DNA from: Onthophagus taurus
Taxonomy: Eukaryota > Arthropoda > Insecta > Coleoptera > Scarabaeidae
Reading direction: 5' to 3'
Length of the DNA stretch: 64,000 nt
NCBI RefSeq assembly: GCF_036711975.1
Contig: NC_091975.1
Span: 5,830,501 to 5,894,500, forward strand
The first letter of the stretch is position 1. Each line of letters starts with the position of its first letter. The notes beneath the pieces are model-generated. The model worked only from the letters and a program-made list of their open reading frames with translations. It had not been told where the DNA came from and made no database searches. The position numbers and the translations under genes were made by a program. Positions 23,908 to 36,229 of this stretch are shown here, piece after piece.

Positions 23908-25583
23908 TATAATCCGTGTGGCAATTTGCGTGTTAATTGTTATACATCATTAACGAAAATAACTTAAAAAATGAAATAAAAAGATAATGAAATTAAACAA
24001 CAAATGAAATTAAAAAATAAACAAAATACTCGACCCGAGGCCGAAAAAATATAAAACAATTTTTAATAACAAGTATCGTAAACAGGAGGAAAACGAAACC
24101 ACCACTACTCAATTGCGATAATCGATGATAATCATTAACATAGAATTGTTTTTGTTATGTACTTGATGAATCAATAATATTGAAAATGTTGAAAATGCTG
24201 TTTCATTTTTAACGGATACCGTAGAATAGTTATATGATAATAATATTATATTGAATAAACTTTTTTCATTATTTAATAATTTTTATTATGGATTTATTTC
24301 TTTATTAACATATCCACTCCTGTCTTTTAAATTTAAGCCTTATTTCCTAACGCCATGCCATCCCGAAGAACGGAAACAGGCGTACAAGTTAGAAAAATAC
24401 TTAACAAAAGTGCTTCTACTATTCAGTACATAATTAAAAAGTTTGTAGATACTGGAAATATTGAAGACGTACGGGCCAAAATTGCATTTTGATTATCGTT
24501 CATTGCAACATTTGGAACTGTACGATTACTTTTGTGAGGTTGCAATGGAACAATTTTGCTATTTTCTCGAGTAATATAACTGTTTAAAATGAATAATTAT
24601 AACTATTTAAAAAAAAAGTTTTATTTACTTTTAGGACAGACTGTATTAGTTGACAGTTTAAAAATTTGACATTTCGTTTAAACGTCACACGTACTCAACT
24701 CAAATTGAAGGCGACTTCCGGTATTTGATTTCAAATATTTATTCTTAATATCATTATTTCGATTAAATAAAGTAGTAAAAAGTAAATAGTAAAAAGTGTG
24801 TAAGCAAAAATTAAAATTTTGAATTAAACTTGTATTACCCCATCTATTAACGATTATAAACACCATATTTATTATCTCCAATCTTGACATTTCACCATAT
24901 ATTATAGAAACCTGTATTTCAACATGTTTCAATATGCAAAAAAAACCTAACCTTGAACACGTCTAAAGTCAATAATAGCATCGAATTACATTTTACTTAA
25001 GGAATTATCTACGCTCCAATAGTAACAACAAATCTGATACGCACAAATACTCACGTAGATGAGATAAGTGGGTTAATTTGCTCGTGGTTGAAATTAAAAT
25101 TAGGTTCAAGGGCTCAAATAAGAAAAAAATGTGGCAGGGATTTTTGATTTGTTAAAAAAGTATCTCGTCACCCTGTGTTATTTAGTGTATTTTGATCAAT
25201 TTTAGTGTATTTGTTGTCGGTGTGACAGGATACAAACGTCAAAAAGTTAATTAATTATCAACAACAGAGAATACAACAAACTCGCCGCCGAAATCGGGAA
25301 GTAATGGTATTGAAAGTTGATTTTTGAGTGTTATCCCCCACTACATAAATGCCTCTGTCTTCGTAGGTATAAGAAATCGCCGGCCCCCAGGTAAACTAAA
25401 TGCGAAAGAAAAAAACTTACCGCGGCATGACTCACCAGACGGTTTCTATACCGCTATTAACCTTTTTTTAACCACCTTTTTGTGTTTATTGTGAAAAAAC
25501 TGGAGCAGATGTGCCTTAGGTATCCTTTGGTGACAAGATGAAGAGAATAATATTAAAGTCATAACATTAATAAGTTATTAATA
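23908..25583. other. Receptor 3' UTR and spacer to Crag
   Basis: Several AATAAA signals follow the receptor stop (23975 and later). The spacer holds a Tc1-like relic at 24355-24493. The last few hundred bases before 25584 should carry the Crag promoter and 5' UTR, which I cannot delimit. Confidence 0.5.
24355..24493 (+). pseudogene. Relic of Tc1-like transposase N-terminal helix-turn-helix
   Basis: The plus strand reads MPSRRTETGVQVRKILNKSA then STIQYIIKKFVDTGNIEDV, the typical second helix-turn-helix of Tc1-type transposases (KxLNxSxSTVxxIIxxFxxTGxxxxxxR). It stops after AKIAF and no catalytic domain follows, so it is an isolated fragment in the presumed receptor 3' UTR or spacer. Confidence 0.6.
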
Positions 25584-28500
25584 ATGGATGAACGAAGAGT
25601 AGCTGATTACTTTGTTATTGCGGGCCTCCCCGATGATCCTGAATTATTGGATGACAGTATACTTTCAGAGTCTGGTAATTTAAAAGATGGACATAATAAG
25701 GCACCTATTACTGACATTGGGATCATTTTCCCCACATTGGGAGAAACTGTACCTGAAAATTATGAAATTATCGAATATACACCAACGGGTCTAAGTGCAG
25801 ATTTAAATCATGGAAGTTTAAGAAGTACAGAGTGTTATGTATGTTTTCGTAGAGGAAGGGATAAACCACCTTTAGTCGATATAGGTATAATTTATAATAT
25901 TTTTATATTAAGAGTTTAATTATTTAACTTTTTTAATAGGTGTAATGTATGAAGGGAAAGAATTTTTAATGTCAGATGCCTCAGTTGTTAAAGAAAGCGT
26001 AGGAAATCGTGTAGCAAATGTAAACAACTCAACAGCAAATACTTTTATAACATACAGAAGGGGTCACGAAACTATGCCCTGTAATGCACTTGTTGTAACA
26101 GATATTTGTGTAGTTATAGCAAGTAAAGGAGAATCACCACCGCACGCTTTTTGCTGTATCAACAAAAATTTAAACAAAGGAATTGTCGGAAGTAATGTAT
26201 ATTTGTGTTATAAAAAATCTATGAACCGAGCCACTCTTATAACATATAAACCTGACGTTTTAAGCAGATATCCGATGATGGATTTACCTCATTTTCCTTT
26301 TCCCGAATCCGTTCCACTTTTCTGCCTTCCAATGGGCGCGAGTCTTGAATTGTGGCCAAAAAAGGCGTCCCAACCAAAACCCGTCTATAGCACGTTCGTT
26401 TTAACAGTTTCTGATGCTAAACACAAAGTGTATGGATCTGCTTTGACTTTTTATGAAAAGTTTCCTGAAAATCGACTCAGTAATGAACAAAAAGATTTAT
26501 TAAAGTTCAATGAACATTTAGAACACGATGTACATGTTATTAAAAGTATTTGTTTGTTGTCTCATTGGCCATTTTCTTATACATTTGAAAAATGGCTCTT
26601 ATTTTTATATGTAAGTATAATTGAAGAGCACTTTTACAAAACTAAGTAAGTCCAAAAAAATCTTCTATGACTGAATGTCTGTAAAAAGTTGAATAGAACA
26701 TATTCAGTAGAAATGTGTTAATATACAGAGTTGCTGATATGTATGGAAACAATTAGTTATTAACTAAAGTAAATAAGCTAGCGAAAAATGTAAAGATACA
26801 AAAGTTTCAGCATTTTTTAAAATCTATTACAATAAAGACAAATTAAGTATACAGGTCAATCAAAAAGTTATGACCCAAGAAAGTTACGTTTTCTTTAATG
26901 GAACACTTGCTATATTATTCCATATTTCAATTCGTCTCGAAATTCTAAACAAAATTCATGTAGCACATCATAGACCTAAACTTAACCGTTTTTCAGATAT
27001 CAAGCTTTTAAAAATTTACGAATTTATCTAATTAGTGACGTAATTTATCTTAGGGCGCAAATTATTCAAACTATTTTGACATGTGTTATGTCACTGGGTT
27101 GCTTTGGAGATGAAAAACATGAGAACAGAACCAGTATAAGTACCTTTTACATGTACTGCTTTTTACCTTTACAATAAGCAAATAGTTTTCGTTTAAAGAA
27201 AGTACTCATTGCAGTTTTATAATCGTTTATATTTCAGTCCTTACCGTTTTGCAGGACTGTTGCATTGTGTGCAAAAATATCATAGTAACCTTCAGAGCTG
27301 GCGATTTCTTCTCGCCTCTTTATCACTTTTTCAGAGTGTCCAAATACACGATCAGCTGGTATGAAGTCCTCATCAATTTCGGTAAAGATACTGTTTTGTA
27401 CATGACACAGAAGCATAAATATAACAGCCAGGTTTTTGTTCTGCCCTGGGCATGAATCTGAGAACAGTTTCAAGGTGCAAGGCTTGTTTGATTCATATTT
27501 TGATTCTAATAATCCAAGAAAATGTTTGAGCGCAGAACAAACCTCGTTTGAACCTTTACCACTTTCGTTTTCGATCCACGTATACGAAAACGTATTTTCC
27601 CTATTCTGATTGGGTTCAATAATCACAAAACAGCCACAACTGTTTCATGTAATAAACCTCTAATGGCCCCTCTTCAATATGGCTCATGATGGACCACTAG
27701 AATGGTCGCCATGATGGCTAGCATGTTTGCTTCTACACAGTGATATAGTCTAGATCAGTGGTCTTCAAACTATTTTGAGGCGCGGAACCCCTTTACAGTT
27801 ATATATATTTCAACGGAACCCTTAAGAAAAAATTAATATCAAATTATTACTTATGTGAATTTTAGAATGTTAAACAAGTAAATTGGTAAAAAATACATAT
27901 TTTCATTGTTCATTATTATAAAAGTGCACAAATGCAAAATTAGATTGCATGCGCTAATGGCTGGGGTGAGCCTGTTTGCCCTTGCATAATATATTAAAAT
28001 CTGGTAAAATATTTGTTATTTGTAGACGCATCTCATTTTCTGCATCGAGCCTATTTCTGTATTTTATTTTCGTTGCTACATATATTGAAAATGAATGTTC
28101 GCATAAATAGGTAGAAACGAAAGGCAGTAATCTAAGAGCGATTAGAATGCTCTTGTTGATATTTCTGGATATTCTGCGTACAATTTTTCTTTTCTGTCAA
28201 ATGCACATTTCAAAACTTCTTTCAGAACTTTCTTTCAACATTAAATTCCCAGATTTATTGTAATATTGAAATGGATCTATAATCCATTCATACGATTCTG
28301 TTGTTTCTGGGAAGTATATTCGTATTGTTCGTTTTAATTGAATAATATGTTCCTCAATCAGTTGTCGAACATCATTATTTATGACTAATTCATTTTCGAT
28401 TAGAAAACTGTTTAACATTTGGAAACATTGCACGTTATTTGATTTAACGTAAGATTCCCATAAATCTAATTTCAGTAGTAATGAATTGATTTTATCATGC

Positions 28501-31500
28501 ATTTTAATAATGTTGATATTAATTCCTTGAAGTGATTGTATTCATGATTGTATTCATTTAAAAAAGAGAATATATCTGCCAAATAGCATACGGTTTGTAA
28601 CCATATTTCACAAATCAATTTTGCTGCATATTTGTGATTATGTTCATTTAAAAATAATCTGACTTCATCTTTCAACTCTACAAACCGAGTTAAAATTTTA
28701 CAACGTGAAAGCCAGCGTACTTCTGCATGCAATAACAAAGTTTTATGCGTACTAGATAGCTCCTCACATAGCAAAGCAAATAATCTGGAATTTAGTTCCT
28801 TCTTTATAAAATTTATAATTTGCACTGTTTCTTCCAACGTATCTTTGAGTTTTTGCAAGATACGTCTTACCGCTAATTGATGCCTATGAAGACAACAATG
28901 GGAATGTTTAATATGGGGAGCTAGTTGAATAATTCGCGATATTGCTCCTTTTTCGCGACCTAATAAGGATTTTGCTCCATCAGTACAAATATGCGCGCAT
29001 AAATTCCAACTTATTTTATGTTTTTCCATGTACAAATTAATCAGTTTAAAAATTTCTTCTCCAGTCGTCCTTCCTACGAGGGGTTTACAGAAGAGCATAT
29101 CTTCTTGCACTGAAAAATTAAAAACATAGCATACCAGTACAATTAACACAGCTCATCCTGCAACATCTGTGGTTTCATCCAACTGCAATGCAAAATTATG
29201 GTTCGACGTTTTCAGACGATTTATTAAATCATTTTCACAAAATAATGCCATTTCTTCAATTCGTCTTGCAATTGTGGTGTCCGATAATGGAATGATGTTC
29301 ACTTCTTCCAGATAAGTCTCTCCAAATTTGCAAGATATTACATCCTTAATGCAGGGTTTTATTAATTTTTCGGCAATTGTGTAAGCCTCTCTTTCTCTTG
29401 CAACGCGATAGCTAATGCGAAATGAAGCTTCAAGTGATTTCGCGTTATCAGAGAGCACACATTTACAAAATGTCTTTGTTTTCTTCTTCAATTCATCATT
29501 TTTTACGTTTGAAATATTCAACACTTTTGTTGCAAAGATTTGCATGGTTTAAAATATTGAATTTTTAAAATTAGTATACTTATTGAATAAGTAGGGGTTG
29601 ACTTATTGATTTATATAAAGAAATATTTGGGCATGGCCCACGGAACCCCAGGGTTCCGCGGAACCTAGTTTGAATACCACTGGTCTAGATGGCCCACCTA
29701 ATGGACCACTGTAAGCAACAGGTGCTGTTGACGACCGAAATGCTTAAGATTCACTGAAAATATGTCACTGCCCATGATGGCGCCCTTTGATGTGTGGTAT
29801 TTTGGAATATAATCTTTTTGGACTTGGATTAGCTTTGAAATAAATCTTTTGGAGTTTTATCGAAATATAAGTTTTATGAAACATAAATATATAGATCAAA
29901 TGCAACCTTTTTGTATTAATGTTAATCGCGATTTTCGATTTTTTGAACTTACTTAGTTTTGGAAAAGACCTCTTCAATTGATTAAATTAATATTATGTTT
30001 ATTTAGGGTTTAGCATCAAGTGATAAACCACAACCGGTCCCAATAGAAAGATTTATTCTTCAACTACTTGATGAAGTACCATTTCCTGGTTCAAGAATGT
30101 TGCTTCAATTGACGCCAGATCAAAAAGATAGAACAATAATGACTCAACCAGAAGATTTACCTTTACCGAGAAGCTCAGCTGGTTTTCGACACTTATTATT
30201 AAATTTGGGTTCAGAAAATTGTCTCACAGTTCTTTTATTAGCTTTAACGGAGCAAAAAATTTTAATTCATTCCTTAAGACCTGATACATTAACAGCTGTT
30301 GCTGAAGCTGTGTCTTCATTATTATTTCCATTTAAATGGCAATGTCCGTACATTCCACTTTGTCCGTTAGGTTTGGTTGAAGTTCTTCACGCTCCATTGC
30401 CATTTTTAATTGGAGTTGACTCAAGATTTTTTGATTTATACGATCCGCCAGCGGATGTGAGTTGTGTTGATTTAGATACGAATATAATCACAGTTTGTGA
30501 AACGCATCGTTCTTTGTTAACCATAAAATTATTACCGAAAAAAGCAGCGAGAATTTTAAAAAATACCCTCGACCAATTACACAAACAATTAAGTAAACAA
30601 AACGTGTCAAGTGTTCATTCGGATCAAGTTGATGATGTTGAAATGGAGTTTCGAAAACGTCGCTCAGATCAAATGCAAGAACTTGAAATTCAAGAAGCTT
30701 TTTTACGATTTATGGCACACACTTTAAAGGGTTATAGATCGTTTCTTTTACCGATTACGAAAGCTCCCACCGTTGGAACAACCGATCCTCAAGCTTTATT
30801 TCAGTTGAATGAGTTTTTAAAATCACGTGATAAAGCTCATCATAAATTTTTCACTCATTTAATGCACACTCAAATGTTTATCCGATTTATAGAAGAACGT
30901 AGTTTTGTGGCAGATGGTGATCAAGGATTAACGTTTTTCGATGAATGTACGGAAAAGTTAAATTATTACGAAGATTCCGATGTAAAACTAATCGAATATG
31001 ATATCACAAATAGGAGTGAAAGAACCGTATTTTTACTTCCCCCTGAACCTCTAACAACCGTAGGCTCCTTTATTTATAACGAATTTAGTTTAGATCCGAA
31101 TTTATTATTAAGCAAAAAACACAATCATATAAAATCACTTTGTCAAAATAATACACCTGGATCGCCGATGGCGCGAAGAACTAAACACGAAATTAAATCA
31201 GCACAAAAATTGGCTAGGAAATGTATACGATCGCCCAAACTTTGGGTTCGATGTCTTAGCGGAACTTGTCACACACTTTATTTTATGGCTTTACCCAGTA
31301 TGTTATCATTAAACGTCGGAAAAGAGCGCACGATTCTTCAACAATCTTACGAATTATTAGTAAGAGCCACTAATCAAAAATTAACATGCGATGAAGTTTG
31401 CTACAGATTAATGATGCAACTTTGCGGCGAATTTTCCCGTCCTTTATTGGCTGTGAAGCTTTTACTTCTCATGGAACGCAATGGTATTCAACCCAACGCC

Positions 31501-34500
31501 TTAACATATGGGTAAAATTAATTTCATTCAATAACACTGTGTTGCAAACTTTAATTTATTTCCTTCCATTTTTTTGTAACACGTCACCTTTCAACCAAGT
31601 TTAAGTGGTGCTATCTGATGAAATTTTTCATCGTGCTTTCCCAAAGTTGTCCAAATGATGGTGGACAAAATGGACTTTTTATGACATTTGCATATTGCAG
31701 TTATCGAAACCTGTCAGCATATCAAAAATAAGGAATCGCCAATTTGCAGACCCAGAAAATGTTCTGTAACAGCTTTAAAGCTGTCCTAGGCAATTTTCCC
31801 ATTCAATATTCCTAAAAATAAATATTTTATGAGCATAAAATAAAATACTAACTTGAGTTTAACAAACCTTTTATTTTAGCTTGACTTAATTTTGGGTAAA
31901 TATATCCAAGACGTTTAAAAGCAATGCTTTCTCTGTCTAGTGATTTCAGAAGATTTTTCACTAAACCAAATTTGATGTGCAAAGGTGGTAGTAAAACGTT
32001 GTTTTGTGGTACAAGAGGGGTGTTCCAATTATTTTGGCAGATTAATTTCCGTGTTATCATATATCCCATAGATATAAAAAACACATATTCTTTGTATATC
32101 TTAATTGTAATCCAGATAATCTTGTGACGTGACGTGTTACAGAAAAATGTTCAACAGTACAAAAATCTTGCAACACAGTTTATAATTAATACAACTAATT
32201 TTTCAAATTTATTTAGATTTTATAATCGCTGTGTTCTTGAAGCTGAATGGCCAGCTCAATCAAGTCCGAGTCAACTCCTTTGGAATAAACTTCGTTACGT
32301 CGTTTTAGCAGCGGGTCATTTTCGATTTGCAGGAAGACGAAGAGCTGCCGGGAAATTATCAGCGTCAACAGAAGGAAATTCAAACCTGCTCGATATAACT
32401 GATAGAGCAGCATCTCGTTCGAGTTTAGATTCGCACGAAGCGACACCTTCCGAAGGATTTTTCGAAAAGTTTCGTCACCAAATTGTAAATATCGTAAAAG
32501 GGAATGTAACGAATGAAGCCGATTCTTCCGAGGTGGACTCTGCTGTGGTGAATCACAGTGTTTTGGAGCAAGAAGATGATTTGGAGAATGTACCGGAAGA
32601 GGAAGAAGAAGAAACGATAAAATTGGTCCAACCAGAAAGTCCGTCGGAGTATTTACGGATGTTATCGCGATCGGAAAGCGCGGGAGATGCTAATATTATT
32701 GATAAACTCCAGCAGAATTCGAAAAAAAATTGTGCTAGGGTTTTACAATTTAACGGAGAAGGGGATCAAAATTGTGATGATTTAAAAGAATCCCCAACGA
32801 AAACTTCTCCAAGAACTGTCGTAACTGAAAATGATCCTTTGGGCGCTTTAGATAAACCCGAAATTGAAGAAGAACCTCCAGTTAATATCGAATCATCTCC
32901 TATTAGTTACTCAAACCCCCCACCATCGGATGATCCCGTTTTATTCCGAAACTCAGTTCAACGATCAGCTACTTTTGAGGGATCTCCTCCTACCCAAAAT
33001 AAATTACAACGATCAGAAACGATTCCCTCAGCTATGGTTACATCTGGTTTTGCAAGTATTGGATCAAGTATAAAAATGTTGAGGTAAGAAACAAGTTTTT
33101 GATCATAAAAAAATATATTTGTTGCTTTTTCTGGAATGTTGCCCCTTAAAAAAATGCATGTAAAAAAGAATTGCAAAATTCACCGCACGTAGCATTTGCC
33201 GGTAGCTAGTCGTTTTCTTTTAGCCGCTATTCAACCGCAAGGCTGTCACTGCGAAAGGCAAATTTGAAGTCCACGCACCAATTCATAGAGGCCGCCATTA
33301 ATAATTTAAGGTAAGAAAACAATGAGTGTTAATTAATTAACTCTTTATTTACCTTAATTTCGCTCGGTATTTTTATTTTCATTAATTTATTGTGTTATTT
33401 CTTCACCAGTCCAAGTAATTTAACTGGGAAAAAATCAAACGAACTTATCCAAGGGGGAATTAGTAGTTTAAAAAGTGCGGCAAATACGGTTGTTAAAAAA
33501 TTAGAAGAAATTAAAGAAACAATTTCGACATCGACTACAAACACGCCGGTTAAAATGCTTGCGGGTGAACGAACTGGTTGCGTTGATGTTGGAGAAGGTG
33601 AAAATGAATCAACCGATGGAAGTGAAGGTGGTGAACGCCATCGGAGGATTTCCGCTGAGTTTGGAAGTTATCGCGGAAGTTATGCGAATTTAAAAGACTT
33701 TGATGATTTACCTGAGAGTTTATTTAACGTTCCGAATGACTCACAAGCAGGTAATTTTGTTTTAAATAAAAAAATATATATAAAAACTTTTTTATTAATT
33801 TAGATAGTGAGATGGACATTGTGTTAACATCATGTTGCCAATGTCACAATTGCTTATCGTTCCTTTATGATGAAGACATAATGACCTGTTGGTCAGCAGA
33901 CGATTCCAATCTAAACACAATCTGCCCATCATGTTCAAAACAAACGGTGCCCCTTTTAACAATTAACATTTCACAAAGAGAAACAGGTTTAAGTGAACCT
34001 TTTAGCGTGCCCTACTTAAATCCATTGGTGCTGCGTAAAGAATTGGAAAATGTTTTAGCACGCGAAGGCGATTTGAGTTTATCTGACGCGAGGTTTGTTG
34101 AAGAACATCCGATTATTTATTGGAATTTAGTATGGGTGTTTGAAAGGATTAATGTACAGAGCCATTTACCCAATTTGTGTTTAAAAAATCGGGCGAATAC
34201 TCGAGCTACGAGTAATAATTTTGATAGGAGCAGCGAAAATTCGGAAAAAGTTAGTAATGATAGCGGGCATGAAATTGAAGATCTTGGAGGAATGCAACCA
34301 GTTGAGGAAGGAGCGGATCCCCTTACACAAGAATTAGCTTCAGTTGGTAAGTAATATTAATTTTGATTTTAATTTATAAATTAAATTTATGTTAAAAAGC
34401 TGCTTGTAAGGAAGAGCGTAAGTTATTGACTTTGATTTAATAAAATTTCTTATTTCTATTTATTATTCATTAGAACATTTAGTAGCTCCTGTGACTGTGA

Positions 34501-35007
34501 AATGTATGTGGGACCATCCAAAGTTATATGGGGACTTCACACCAATGTACACACTTTATCATAAAAGAGCAGCCCTTATTAACAGTGGAATCCCAGAACA
34601 AACTCACATTAATTGGTAAAATAAATTAAAAAGAAAAAACTAAAAATGTTTAAACTAATTTTTTTAGGATGATGAAAACAATAATTGATTCAGTTCATTG
34701 CAATGAACTTTTAGACCCCCTAAAGAAATTGGCTATTGAAAGAAATAAGAAAAAATCGCCTCGTATTCACGAAGAATCAACTCCAATTCATTACATTTCA
34801 GCGTCGATTTACCGCGATATTTTATTTTTGACGTGTAAAGCGGTTGGTCGTGCAAATATGGACTTAAACGCGTTTGATAAAGAGTACGCAGTGGCGTATT
34901 CGCGACTACCCGAGAAACATAAGGGTCTTTATGGGCCTCTTGATGCTCCGTTGACAATCGGGGCGATATATTGTAGGCAATATTTCAAACCACTAAGTCT
35001 ACCGTAA
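25584..35007 (+). CDS. Crag: DENN domain protein, DENND4 family / Crag ortholog
   Basis: Eight exons: 25584-25884, 25940-26610, 30007-31511, 32217-33083, 33410-33750, 33804-34346, 34474-34615 and 34668-35007, all in phase, 1569 residues. The start [18 protein letters not shown] is the family's N-terminus. The MABP/uDENN part spans about 30-320 ([44 protein letters not shown]). The central DENN core is at about 375-470 ([32 protein letters not shown]), followed by dDENN and a PPR-like segment ([18 protein letters not shown]). An acidic, Ser-rich low-complexity region (about 840-1110) and a CxxC-rich stretch at about 1235-1275 precede the conserved C-terminus. Drosophila Crag is a calmodulin-binding exchange factor for Rab10/Rab11 in polarised secretion. 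Mobile elements occupy introns 2 and 3. The stop overlaps a donor-like GTAAGT (see findings). Confidence 0.95.
26611..27233 (+). other. 5' part of Crag intron 2, nothing recognised
   Basis: AT-rich intronic sequence between exon 2 and the antisense relic at 27234. No TIRs or coding segments could be supported. Confidence 0.5.
27234..27640 (-). pseudogene. Unclassified transposon-type ORF fragment ([10 protein letters not shown] family), antisense in Crag intron 2
   Basis: An uninterrupted 130-codon frame (27234-27626) reads [20 protein letters not shown], then [20 protein letters not shown], then [20 protein letters not shown]. The arrangement W-x-E-x6-GSNEV ... LFSDxCxGQNKN ... PxDRxFGxxEKxxxRRE is one I associate with multi-copy, probably transposase-derived uncharacterised proteins in arthropod and cnidarian genomes. 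A stop lies just upstream in frame (about 27643) and there is no plausible initiator, so this is a 5'-truncated copy. The acidic and cysteine positions could belong to a nuclease fold, but that is speculation. It lies just outside the hAT element. Confidence 0.5.
27756..29682 (-). mobile_element. hAT-superfamily transposon with perfect 8-bp target duplication
   Basis: Terminal inverted repeats CAGTGGTCTTCAAACT (left) and AGTTTGAATACCACTG (right), followed inward on both sides by GGAACCC-rich sequence, as in Charlie/Buster-type hAT elements. The flanks are an exact 8-bp duplication GTCTAGAT (27748-27755 and 29683-29690). The 1927-bp body carries a decayed transposase on the minus strand. It is inserted antisense in Crag intron 2. 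The intact target duplication and recognisable transposase suggest a moderately young insertion. Confidence 0.92.
28197..29545 (-). pseudogene. hAT transposase (ZBED5/SCAND3/FAM200-like), inactivated
   Basis: Three collinear minus-strand segments cover the transposase: 29153-29545 ([20 protein letters not shown], then [12 protein letters not shown]), 28472-29149 ([54 protein letters not shown]) and 28197-28502 ([17 protein letters not shown]). [14 protein letters not shown] and the HCxxHRxxL motif are hallmarks of this group. A TGA interrupts the frame at about 29155 and a frameshift lies near 28500. The N-terminal BED zinc finger and the C-terminal dimerisation region are missing or unreadable. 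It is non-functional as it stands. Confidence 0.88.
31536..32179. mobile_element. TIR element carrying a decayed multi-copy ORF, in Crag intron 3
   Basis: Crag intron 3 holds inverted ends: ACTGTGTTGCAA at 31536-31547 matches TTGCAACACAGT at 32168-32179, and an inner pair TGTAACACGTCAC (31575) matches GTGACGTGTTACA (32129). The 644-bp interior holds the relic at 31610-32084. No clear target-site duplication was found, so the exact boundary and superfamily are unresolved. It ends only about 37 bp before the exon 4 acceptor. Confidence 0.6.
31610..32084 (-). pseudogene. Relic of an uncharacterised multi-copy arthropod protein ([11 protein letters not shown] ... CNMxxKVHFxxxHLDxF)
   Basis: The minus strand reads [20 protein letters not shown] and [20 protein letters not shown] (31848-32084). 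In shifted frames with stops come [10 protein letters not shown], then FDNCNMQMS, stop, [16 protein letters not shown] recognise this order of blocks from uncharacterised proteins present in many copies in insect and hydrozoan genomes. Here it is broken by stops and frame changes. Enclosure by inverted repeats supports the idea that this family travels on a DNA transposon. I do not know its biochemical function. Confidence 0.6.
33084..33409 (+). other. Crag intron 4, nothing seen
   Basis: A 326-bp intron from GTAAGA to CTTCACCAG with no repeats or coding potential. Confidence 0.75.
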
Positions 35008-35619
35008 GTTTTTAACGTTGAAAAAGTGAAATGAAAAAGACATGACGTTGAACAAATAATGATAAAAATTAAAAATATCTCGAGGCCTTGTTTTAATTTT
35101 ATTGTTAATTAACTGCTTAATTATTAATAATATATTTCGTATGTGATTGTTTCAATTTTTATATATTAAAAAAATTAATTGTAATTGCTATGATTTTTTT
35201 TGTAATCGCGGTGCGTTGTTGTCAATTTTTTTATAAACATGAAGTAATTTAAATTTAATTGGTCAACTAAAAAAACTAATCGTTTCCCAAAATTATTCTT
35301 GTGAATTAATTAATTTTGGTTTAAAAGTGATTTTAAAATTTTAAATTATTTACATGTTATATTTTCTTTGTATATTTATATTGATTAATTATAATTAGTA
35401 TCGATTGAGTAATTTTTAAGAGTTTGTTCTTTAACTAATTAATTAAACAAAGGTTGACTGAAATAAAATAATTTGTTTTTATACTTTTTATTTTTACCTA
35501 TCATATAAATAATATTAAACATTCTTGGATCTTGATACCTAATTATATAAAAAATTTAGTTTGTGATGCCTAAACTGGTGATTTAAGGGTTAGCTAGCTC
35601 TAACTAAGTTACTTCCACA
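35008..35619. other. Crag 3' UTR and AT-rich spacer
   Basis: Very AT-rich, with no open frames of note. A plausible poly(A) region contains several ATTAAA/AATAAA-like words (for example about 35463). No additional Crag exon was found here. Confidence 0.5.
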
Positions 35620-36175
35620 ACTATTAAATACTATTTGGGATAAATACTGGTGGGCAATCTAAATAAACACTGATCTCGAGTAAAATAGCTGAACGCAGAG
35701 AATGAAATGATTCACAAGATCAGGCGAGTTAAACAAACCGTTGATAAATTTATGCAATAACAACATGTCGGCGGTAGTTCTACGTCTGCGCAGCGTACGA
35801 ACAGTATGGTAAGTTAAATTTGTGAGCTAAATACCGAGCAAATCTTGCATAGGCCATGTATAAAGACCTTATATATTGTAGGTCTAGAGATTATGATGAT
35901 GTAACCTAAAACCCTATTAGCTTTAGAGAATAATTCTTCTGAATGATTGTTGAAAAGCAATTTAGAGTCGAAAACGATGCCGAGATCCTTTACACTAAAA
36001 GTAACTACCAAGAACTCCAATCCAAGTCTGTAGAACGTAATATCTAGCTATGTATTTGCCATAATTTAGATAAAGAAAATTGTTTGTGCAGTCATTTTTC
36101 AAACGATTAATATAATCTTGAAGTTTAACGCAATCAGAAGTTGATTGAACTTTAGTAACTATTTTAGTCAGCAGT
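35620..36175 (-). pseudogene. Jockey-like LINE reverse-transcriptase C-terminal relic
   Basis: The minus strand, with frame changes, reads STSDCVKLQDYINRLKNDCT, then SVKDLGIVFDSKLLFNNHSE and LFSKANRVLGYIII, then LLLHKFINGLFNSPDLV. The DC..LQ.DL..L..WC...N segment, VKDLGVxxDSKLxFxxH and SKANRxLGFIxR are characteristic of the thumb/C-terminal part of jockey-clade LINE polymerases. It is disrupted by stops and frameshifts. It abuts the left end of the 182-bp satellite. Confidence 0.75.
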
Positions 36176-36229
36176 GTAAAGCAAAAATTTACTGTGATGA
36201 AAACTCGTGAATATCGTTAATGTAGGCTA

